DNA of 64,000 nt from Oreocharis arfaki (Eukaryota; Chordata; Aves; Passeriformes; Paramythiidae), in the NCBI GenBank assembly GCA_013398015.1, contig VZRR01008032.1:1-64000 (forward strand). The letters run 5' to 3'. Positions 60,301-64,000 of this stretch are shown one piece after another. Position numbers and translations under genes: made by a program. Numbering within the stretch: the first letter of the stretch is position 1; each line of letters starts with the position of its first letter. Under the pieces are notes generated by a model that saw only the letters and a program-made list of their open reading frames with translations, had not been told where the DNA came from and ran no database searches.

Positions 60301-62119
60301 TGCCCCTGTCAGTGATCAGCCAGCCAGTGAAGGGCAAGAGCGTGGTCACTGCCCCCATCATCAAGGGCAACCTCGGCGCCAAGTGAGTGCTTTGCATCTT
60401 GTAGTTCCGCTTTAGAAATTGGCTGAGGAGGGTCTGTGTTCAGTGGGTTCCTGGGGAGCAAGCAAGCAGAGGCTGGAATAGGATTGCAGTCTGTTAACAG
60501 GTCCATCAGCTGCAAGAAACTGAGTGGATATGGTGTCTGCAATGACATTGTAATTTTTATTTATTTATTTTGAGATGCAGGTTCTAGCAGATACACCAAA
60601 GAAAAAACATTCTGTGCCTTGAAACCAGATGTTCAATTAGTTCTGTGTGTTTGAGCAAGGATTAACACACTGAAAAATATCTGTAATCTGAAGCCATCTC
60701 TCCATTCAAGAGAAGTTGACCACCTTAGTGAGAATTCCTCTGGCATTCAGATATTGAAGTCTTTTTGTTTATTCTTCCATAAATTCTGATAGTGTCTCCC
60801 TTAGTTAATATTTCAAGTGCTCAGCTGTTTTCTGCATTGAGAAGTGTTCAGGTCTGATCAGGCTAACCCAGTGATATGCACGGTCCAGAGTAAATGGGTG
60901 TGATTTTTGTGCTAAATTAATTCTCTCTCAGTTATAAATAATGACATAAATTTGTCGCTAGTGTATTTGCCAGTTTTATGGGGGGAAAAAACCCACTACT
61001 TGAAATGGTTAGTACATGTGGTAGAACTATAATCTACTAGCAATTGAGGAATAGCTTGGAGTTGGAAAGATCGAGCCTGCTGTGCTGTTACTAACCTTTC
61101 AACAATTATTCTTCCTCAGCATCAGTGGATTAGGCAGAAATATCATCCTGACTACAATGCCAGCAGGGACTAAACTGATCGCTGGGAACAAGCCCGTGAG
61201 TTTTCTGACTGCACAGCAACTACAGCAGCTGCAGCAGCAAGGCCAAGCCACGCAGGTAAGAGCACCTAGAATGATCATTCTATGTGCTTTTTTATGACTT
61301 AACATCTGCATGAGGACTTTACACTGGATACATAGGGTTGCAGAAAAAGAACAGGCACACAGCTTGGTTGTAGTGTCGGTATTAAGTACATGGAATCAAT
61401 CCATCATCACCTTTACCTTCTCTCCAGCCAAATAAAGTTGTTAAATGTTCTTGAAGCACTGCCAGTATAATGAAGGTAAAACCAAAAGTCCTGTCAGGAT
61501 TTTTCTATACACTCAGCAGTCTTTGTAGTGCTTTGTACTTGGGCTTCTGTGGGTCACTTTTTCTTGAAGAAATCACATAACTGCTTTGCATATCCATCTT
61601 TCTGTCTGGCAACTTAGTGTTCCGTAATTCCAAATAATTAATCTGCATTGAAGCTGATGGTAACAAGTCTGTAGAAGTGAGGTATCCAATGGATCCAAGT
61701 CCTTCTTCTGAAAATGTGTAAAAGCAGCTGACATACAGGTTTTATTCAAACTAGTTTTCAGGCCTTCCTCTCTGATCTGGAAATCTCCTGTCACCATCCC
61801 ACTTGGGCAGTGGATGGAATGATCTTCTTGTGACAGATTCTTTTCTGGGAGTGTTTTTGGTGCTTGGTCTTGTTCCTGTAACTGAGTTTTTGTTGACAGC
61901 AGAAGCAGGTACTTTACCAGAGCACAATGCAGGCGCAGTCGTTTTGTTATGAGGTTGTCCCTGAGACAAGTTTTTTCTTTCCATATTACACAGGTGCGAA
62001 TTCAAACAGTTCCAGCCTCCCATCTCCAGCAGGGAACAGTCTCTGGCTCTACTAAAGCAGTGTCCACTGTGGTTGTGACAACAGCTCCGTCTCCAAAACA
62101 GACTCAGGATCAGCTGTGA
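45580..62119 (+). CDS. NFRKB: NFRKB, INO80 complex subunit G (25 coding exons)
   Basis: NFRKB is a metazoan-specific nuclear subunit of the INO80 chromatin remodeller. Its DEUBAD domain binds the deubiquitinase UCHL5 (UCH37) and keeps it inhibited. The joined exons give 3918 nt, 1305 residues (human about 1299), with no frame break and GT-AG at every intron. Order: DEUBAD (about 34-151), acidic and Lys-rich linker (about 200-355), winged-helix region (about 357-490), a highly conserved block with YRYSQPHKAFTFRMHGFESV (about 520-655), then a long Pro/Ser/Thr/Val-rich half ending in a Val/Gln-rich tail. The start ATG at 45580 has A at -3 and G at +4. Residues 820-830 are a polyglutamine tract absent from the human protein as I recall it. 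A decayed copy of coding exon 10 lies in the following intron. Confidence 0.97.
46105..46306 (+). CDS. NFRKB: NFRKB coding exon 2 (42-109): DEUBAD
   Basis: It encodes PEIFFEVVSLSTWQEVL... and FSGENFRFGNPLHIAQKLFR, the core of the DEUBAD domain that contacts UCHL5. Acceptor ttctttag, donor G|gtcagt. It ends in phase 1. Confidence 0.97.
46398..46525 (+). CDS. NFRKB: NFRKB coding exon 3 (109-151): DEUBAD end
   Basis: It encodes DGHFNPEVVKYRQLCYKSQ...YRLLKQILASRN. Acceptor tgttacag, donor AAT|gtgagt, phase 0. Confidence 0.97.
47071..47225 (-). mobile_element. CR1 LINE 3'-end fragment
   Basis: Reverse-oriented CR1 3' sequence (agaatggtttgggttgaaag, ccatgggcaaggacacc, accaggttgctcc) in the intron between NFRKB coding exons 3 and 4. 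Diverged and truncated. Confidence 0.85.
47634..47808 (+). CDS. NFRKB: NFRKB coding exon 4 (152-210)
   Basis: It encodes HLLELARKGGPDM... and YLKILREVKEECGDTALSSD. Acceptor cctttcag, donor G|gtaatg. It ends in phase 1. Confidence 0.96.
48003..48104 (+). CDS. NFRKB: NFRKB coding exon 5 (210-244)
   Basis: A Ser/Pro-rich linker (DLISWPPSSPARCSSPP...) ending in TLDMKTA. Acceptor tgttttag, donor G|gtgaga. It ends in phase 1. Confidence 0.95.
48639..48712 (+). CDS. NFRKB: NFRKB coding exon 6 (244-268)
   Basis: It encodes DKIELGESDLKMMLKKHHEK and a basic end. Acceptor cattgcag, donor CCT|gtaaga, phase 0. Confidence 0.96.
49122..49206 (+). CDS. NFRKB: NFRKB coding exon 7 (269-297)
   Basis: It encodes DHPDLVTTDLTLEDIMTRVN and AGRKGSLA. 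Acceptor ctgtgtag, donor G|gtcagt. It ends in phase 1. Confidence 0.96.
49439..49619 (+). CDS. NFRKB: NFRKB coding exon 8 (297-357)
   Basis: It encodes a Lys-rich helix (LKKKVKEKEDKKKKKLK) and an acidic/Ser linker ending SVKEE, a sumoylation-like VKEE context. The exon ends two bases into a codon, at GA|gtaagt; reading on would meet TAA at once, which confirms the splice. Ends in phase 2. Confidence 0.95.
49817..49925 (+). CDS. NFRKB: NFRKB coding exon 9 (357-393): winged-helix region
   Basis: It encodes PLEDMKPCLEINEISSSFFF and LLLEILFLE, the first helices of the winged-helix region. Acceptor tttgaag, donor GTG|gtaagg, phase 0. Confidence 0.95.
50399..50525 (+). CDS. NFRKB: NFRKB coding exon 10 (394-436): winged-helix region
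   Basis: It encodes LEDKVLDWQSSHASALNNWF... and ELVLPALQYLAGDSR. Acceptor cctcttcag, donor G|gtaaga. It ends in phase 1. A diverged copy of its first half lies 788 bp downstream at 51187. Confidence 0.96.
50862..51010 (+). mobile_element. Old CR1 LINE 3'-end fragment
   Basis: It follows the CR1 3' consensus layout: tctttggagat..., ctagatgatgccctgaacaa, ttggaccttgggc, ending aattattctgtggttct. More diverged than the other CR1 pieces here. It lies between NFRKB coding exon 10 and its decayed copy. Confidence 0.6.
51169..51253 (+). pseudogene. Decayed duplicate of NFRKB coding exon 10
   Basis: The pyrimidine tract, the AG acceptor (51185-51186) and the first 57 exon bases repeat those at 50399, with six substitutions that change five residues. 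The copy then lacks 21 bases, an interval that in the original lies between two AACTGG repeats, rejoins at tggtctgaac and diverges. If spliced in, the frame would run LEDKVLNWHFSHPSALNKWS and meet a stop at 51280-51282. No usable in-frame donor is evident, so it is a pseudoexon. Confidence 0.85.
51521..51586 (+). CDS. NFRKB: NFRKB coding exon 11 (436-458)
   Basis: A 66-nt exon encoding DAPSSFSPFVEFKEKTQQWK. Acceptor tcattgtag, donor G|gtgagt. It ends in phase 1. Confidence 0.95.
52519..52598 (+). CDS. NFRKB: NFRKB coding exon 12 (458-484)
   Basis: It encodes GSYQDHEKELAALFHLWLET and KDQTFFK. Acceptor cttactag, donor AAA|gtgagt, phase 0. Confidence 0.95.
52683..52723 (+). CDS. NFRKB: NFRKB coding exon 13 (485-498)
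   Basis: A small 41-nt exon encoding ENEDSSDAMPLPR plus part of a Val codon, matching human QENEDSSDATTPVPRV. Acceptor ctcaatag, donor GT|gtaagt. It ends in phase 2. Confidence 0.93.
53146..53206 (+). CDS. NFRKB: NFRKB coding exon 14 (498-518)
   Basis: It encodes RTDYVVRPSTGEEKRVFQEQ. Acceptor gtttcag, donor CAG|gtaaga, phase 0. Confidence 0.95.
54044..54218 (+). CDS. NFRKB: NFRKB coding exon 15 (519-577): most conserved block
   Basis: It encodes ERYRYSQPHKAFTFRMHGFE, then VVGPVKGVFDKETSLNKARE, then LLRSDRPAYVTILSL, identical to human by recollection. Acceptor acctccag, donor G|gtaagg. It ends in phase 1. Confidence 0.98.
54546..54652 (+). CDS. NFRKB: NFRKB coding exon 16 (577-612)
   Basis: It encodes VRDAAARLPNGEGTRAEICE and LLKDSQFLAPDVTSAQ. 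Acceptor gtttcag, donor CAG|gtaagt, phase 0. Confidence 0.97.
55101..55224 (+). CDS. NFRKB: NFRKB coding exon 17 (613-654)
   Basis: It encodes VNTVVSGALDRLHYEKDPCV and KYDIGRKLWIYLHRDRSEEE, a compact helical domain end. Acceptor acttcag, donor G|gtaagc. It ends in phase 1. Confidence 0.97.
55611..55687 (+). CDS. NFRKB: NFRKB coding exon 18 (654-679)
   Basis: An Ala/Lys-rich helix (RIHHAQAAAAKAKKAL) followed by KPKPPAKM. Acceptor ccttgcag, donor ATG|gtagat, phase 0. Confidence 0.95.
56360..56580 (+). CDS. NFRKB: NFRKB coding exon 19 (680-753): Pro/Thr-rich
   Basis: It encodes KSSSKEG..., then SLSDSSMPPTPVTPVTPTAP and a Pro/Ser-rich end, with several TP and SP sites that could be kinase targets (inference). 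Acceptor cttcgtag, donor AG|gtactg. It ends in phase 2. Confidence 0.95.
56655..57036 (+). mobile_element. CR1 LINE 3' fragment, sense orientation
   Basis: A well-preserved 380-bp CR1 3' end: gggttatttagcctggagaa, gaatttcttcacagaaag, ctgcccagggaggtggtgga, and the tail ttttccaacctcaatgattc. It fills most of the intron between NFRKB coding exons 19 and 20 and ends about 50 bp before the next acceptor. Confidence 0.93.
57086..57380 (+). CDS. NFRKB: NFRKB coding exon 20 (753-851): polyQ exon
   Basis: It encodes SVLLVSSPTMPQLGTLLSPA, a Ser/Gln/Pro-rich stretch, eleven Gln (820-830), then PTTVPQIRVPVTATQTKVLP. Acceptor ttccatag, donor CAG|gtgagt, phase 0. Confidence 0.95.
57285..57317 (+). repeat. 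Pure (CAG)11 tract encoding polyglutamine
   Basis: Eleven uninterrupted in-frame CAG codons in NFRKB coding exon 20. Human NFRKB, from memory, has a Gly/Pro/Gln sequence here without a polyQ run. Confidence 0.95.
57563..57890 (-). mobile_element. CR1 LINE 3'-end fragment
   Basis: Reverse-oriented CR1 sequence (aattattaagcttggaaaag, ctgccctgggcagtctgttc, tttctgtgaaaaacattttc, ttgtcttgtctgg). It sits in the intron between NFRKB coding exons 20 and 21. Confidence 0.85.
58009..58227 (+). CDS. NFRKB: NFRKB coding exon 21 (852-924)
   Basis: It encodes AVMTLPVKAQ..., a Ser/Thr/Ala/Pro-rich run, and VIQNVAGQNIIKQ, matching human IQNVTGQNIIKQ. Acceptor ttctgcag, donor CAG|gtgaga, phase 0. Confidence 0.95.
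58658..59434 (+). CDS. NFRKB: NFRKB coding exon 22 (925-1183), largest exon
   Basis: A 777-nt exon. Conserved blocks: VAITGQLGVK, NFRIHGKDVLRLPPSSITTD, GQTVLRITPDMMATLAKSQV, AFRLMPALGMTVADQKSK and ATIRIVQGLGVIPPKAGQTI, joined by freely varying Ser/Thr/Ala linkers. Such repeated hydrophobic V/T/I blocks in low-complexity sequence suggest interaction surfaces in the INO80 complex (inference). Acceptor ctcccag, donor GCA|gtgagt, phase 0. Confidence 0.97.
59553..59702 (-). mobile_element. CR1 LINE 3'-end fragment
   Basis: Reverse-oriented CR1 3' sequence (gtgaaggacattaaagctca, ccatgggctgagacacc, gatcaggttgctccaagcc, cttccagaaatggggcagcc), about 120 bp after the donor of NFRKB coding exon 22. Confidence 0.88.
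60276..60382 (+). CDS. NFRKB: NFRKB coding exon 23 (1184-1219)
   Basis: It encodes GKLPARITVPLSVISQPVKG, KSVVTAPIIKGNLGA. Acceptor ttccccag, donor AA|gtgagt. It ends in phase 2. Confidence 0.96.
61120..61255 (+). CDS. NFRKB: NFRKB coding exon 24 (1219-1264)
   Basis: It encodes NISGLGRNIILTTMPAGTKL, IAGNKPVSFLTAQQLQQLQQ and QGQATQ. Acceptor ttcctcag, donor CAG|gtaaga, phase 0. Confidence 0.97.
61994..62119 (+). CDS. NFRKB: NFRKB coding exon 25 and stop (1265-1305)
   Basis: It encodes VRIQTVPASHLQQGTVSGST, KAVSTVVVTTAPSPKQ and TQDQL before TGA at 62117. The last five residues differ from human APEQQ. Acceptor ttacacag. Confidence 0.96.
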   Translation: MRIQTVPASHLQQGTVSGSTKAVSTVVVTTAPSPKQTQDQL

Positions 62120-62827
62120 ACACTGGTTTGAACATGGATCACTTTCTAAGAACTTCCCTGAGCCTGTTGTCATCCTCCATCCAACCAACCAACCACCTGA
62201 GGCTGCCTAACCCCAGCCATGGCTTGGGATTGGACTGGGTTCTGCCCTTGCTTCTCCAGGGTCAGCACTGCGATGTCTGGGTAGAAATTCCACAGAAAAA
62301 AACATGCTGTACCTGCAAAACAAAATGTTTCAATCCAGATGTGTAAATCCAGGTTCTGTGGAATTGATAATTTAAGAAATGTCTTCCTGTTCTTTGTTCT
62401 CTTTCCATCCAAAGGACTTCTGGCAAATACAGTTTCTGTGCATTTTGGGTTGTAGACAAAGCAGTTATCCTAGATATTCATTAAGCAGGGAAGGTTGCTT
62501 GGAAGGGGTTATTTAGTGGCTTTTCAAAGTCATGGAGAAGATGTCTCTTTTTACTGGAGTCTGGCTGTCACTACTGTTATCTAGTGACTTGGGATGGTGT
62601 CCTTGACACCGCACTTATTGTAGCTCACATCCATGTCAGGTTGCTGTCAAAGACAGGGTGAGAATCAAGGTGTTTTTTTGCTGTAACAAGAGTGAGGTGA
62701 CCATGGGGGAGAGGGAGAGGAGATGCAGAAAGTCCTTGTGTGAACAAGTCTGTCAGCAAATGGAACTGTAGTGGAAGCAAAAAAGTTGGTGTTCACCAGA
62801 AAGATCCTCTTTTAGTTTTCCTCAACA

Positions 62828-62833
62828 AATAAA
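62828..62833 (+). terminator. Proximal NFRKB polyadenylation signal candidate
   Basis: AATAAA followed by cctttttatcc. It may yield a 3'UTR about 270 bp shorter than the distal signal. Confidence 0.45.
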
Positions 62834-63094
62834 CCTTTTTATCCATGGAAACAAACCATACCTTAGTTTAAAAGGTCAGAGTATGTTTTCAAATACACTC
62901 AAACTGTTGTCTCTTGGGTTCTGAAGAAATACTTTAACCCACGACCCTGGCTGTTAGTTTTGTTTTTACCCTTGCAGTTTTATCTGTCTATGTAAATATT
63001 TTTGAATTTTGCACATACTGGAGATGAATCTGTGACTGTTCTGACATGACGTTGAAGCTGAATGAGATCAAAAGATGTGTTGGACCAGGAGAAG

Positions 63095-63100
63095 AATAAA
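63095..63100 (+). terminator. Distal NFRKB polyadenylation signal
   Basis: AATAAA with a GT-rich element (gtgttttgtgtac, about 63151-63163) some 50 bases further on, a common arrangement for a main cleavage site. Confidence 0.65.
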
Positions 63101-63120
63101 AGTGTAGAAAGCCTTACAGA

Positions 63121-63298
63121 TCTCTGCCATCTCCTTTCAGTTCTCCTCAGCGTGTTTTGTGTACATTGCCCAGCTTGCCAAGGGTTAATAGCCTGTCCAT
63201 CTTCTTGGTAAGATGGTTCTTTTTAACCTGGTCTTTTTTTGTAGGCTTTTTTTTAGATGTGGTTTGCTCCAATTTATATATTATAGAATATAATACAT
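63121..63298. other. Downstream flank of NFRKB
   Basis: A short non-coding stretch between the end of the NFRKB transcript and the LTR. It contains the presumed GT-rich downstream element and otherwise nothing recognisable. Confidence 0.6.
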
Positions 63299-64000
63299 TG
63301 TCCCGGTTTGAGACAAATTCGGAGGAGTGTCCGAATTTGAACATCTTCTGATAGAAGGCAGGTTTCAGCCACCCCTCCCCCACCAGGTTCAGGAAAGAAA
63401 TATTCCTCAGAGGAAAGTGAAGGAAAAAAACCTATTTATTTAACAAACACACAGGAAAAGAATAATAATGCTAAATAATAAAATCTCTCGCTGTGGAGAG
63501 AAACCTGGGAATATTTTAGAGTCCTTCTTTGGGTGTGGTCTTTCTCTCTCGGCTGGGTCGGTGTGGGCCCCTCCCCTCCAGGCCTTGGTGGAAAGTTCTC
63601 CCCATGTGTTCTGATGTTGTTGAAACAGTCCAGAAGAGAAGAAGGAAAAAACGAAGCCTCAGGAAACAAAAAAGGTTAACTCCTGGTCTCTGGAGAAACG
63701 GAGCCAAAAACTGGCTGAAAAGCCAGAAGGATGCTTCCTTCGCTCTTCTCGCCACAGCAGAAGAATGCAGAGCGGTGTGTATCTGTGTCCTTGAACACAA
63801 ACTGCTTTTGAAAAGTTCACTCGGTTTTGCTTGTCTCCCCCATCTCGGGCTCAGTTTAAAGGCACAGAAAGGCACAGGATTCATATCTGGGCAATATGGG
63901 ATACAACATCATAAAGTCACCCCAAGGCATTCCACCCCATTATCCCAGATCGTCGGCTCAATGTCCAAAGTAATATATTCTAACTCTACACACACACTTT
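63299..64000 (-). mobile_element. Endogenous retroviral LTR, cut by the window edge
   Basis: The block starts abruptly at TGTCCCGGTTTGAG (minus-strand end ...CTCAAACCGGGACA), the TGTCC/GGACA terminus familiar from songbird LTRs. On the minus strand an AATAAA at about 63423-63432 precedes a T-rich U5-like part 130 bp from the end, which sets the orientation. No retroviral coding region is present. The opposite end and any target-site duplication lie outside; the left flank is ...atacat. Assignment to an ERVL-type or other class is not possible by eye. Confidence 0.7.
63314..63339. repeat. Perfect 9-bp inverted repeat in the LTR end
   Basis: CAAATTCGG and CCGAATTTG are separated by 8 bases just inside the LTR terminus, able to form a hairpin or to bind a dimeric protein. 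Confidence 0.8.

Larger units (their letters stand above)
62120..63120 (+). other. NFRKB: NFRKB 3'UTR
   Basis: About 1 kb between the stop and the second of two AATAAA hexamers. No gene was seen inside. The end is inferred from the signals. Confidence 0.7.

Noticed and set aside
63516..63884. 122-codon minus-strand ORF
   Set aside because: It lies wholly within the non-coding LTR block.

Overview
This window is vertebrate nuclear DNA, most likely from a bird. It holds two multi-exon genes in tandem on the + strand. The intervening DNA carries several CR1-type LINE 3' ends, which are typical of sauropsids, and two LTR-like blocks. The introns are short for these genes. The right-edge LTR looks passerine-like to me, but I could not search for it. 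No bacterial-type genes, CRISPR arrays or convincing structural RNA genes were seen.

Gene 1 is PRDM10, with 22 coding exons between 8627 and 40724, 1202 residues and an unbroken reading frame. It encodes an acidic N-terminal region, a zinc knuckle plus PR (SET-like) domain, a basic AT-hook-like stretch, ten C2H2 zinc fingers and a Gln/Thr/Ser-rich C-terminus. Positions 1-8529 lie upstream of the first coding exon and are either intron 1 or 5' flank. A 3'UTR of about 3 kb ends near an AATAAA at 43752.

Gene 2 is NFRKB (INO80 complex subunit G), with 25 coding exons between 45580 and 62119, 1305 residues and an intact frame. It starts about 1.1 kb after PRDM10 ends. Its CpG-rich promoter region (about 44780-45070) carries a perfect NRF1 palindrome and an Sp1 box. 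The protein has an N-terminal DEUBAD region, a central winged-helix region and a long Ser/Thr/Pro/Val-rich C-terminal half with a pure-CAG polyglutamine tract. The order PRDM10 then NFRKB, head to tail, is the same as on human 11q24.3.

Both gene models were built by reading exon boundaries, splice sites and phase by eye. Every junction keeps frame, and 44 of 45 coding introns are GT-AG. The exception is a GC-AG intron after PRDM10 coding exon 2. The most interesting observations are: a candidate 12-nt frame-preserving microexon in PRDM10 at 26648-26659; a decayed duplicate of an NFRKB exon at 51187, 788 bp downstream of the original; the GC-AG intron; and the CAG/polyQ tract in NFRKB. I found no previously undescribed molecular system. 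The novelty here is at the level of gene structure.
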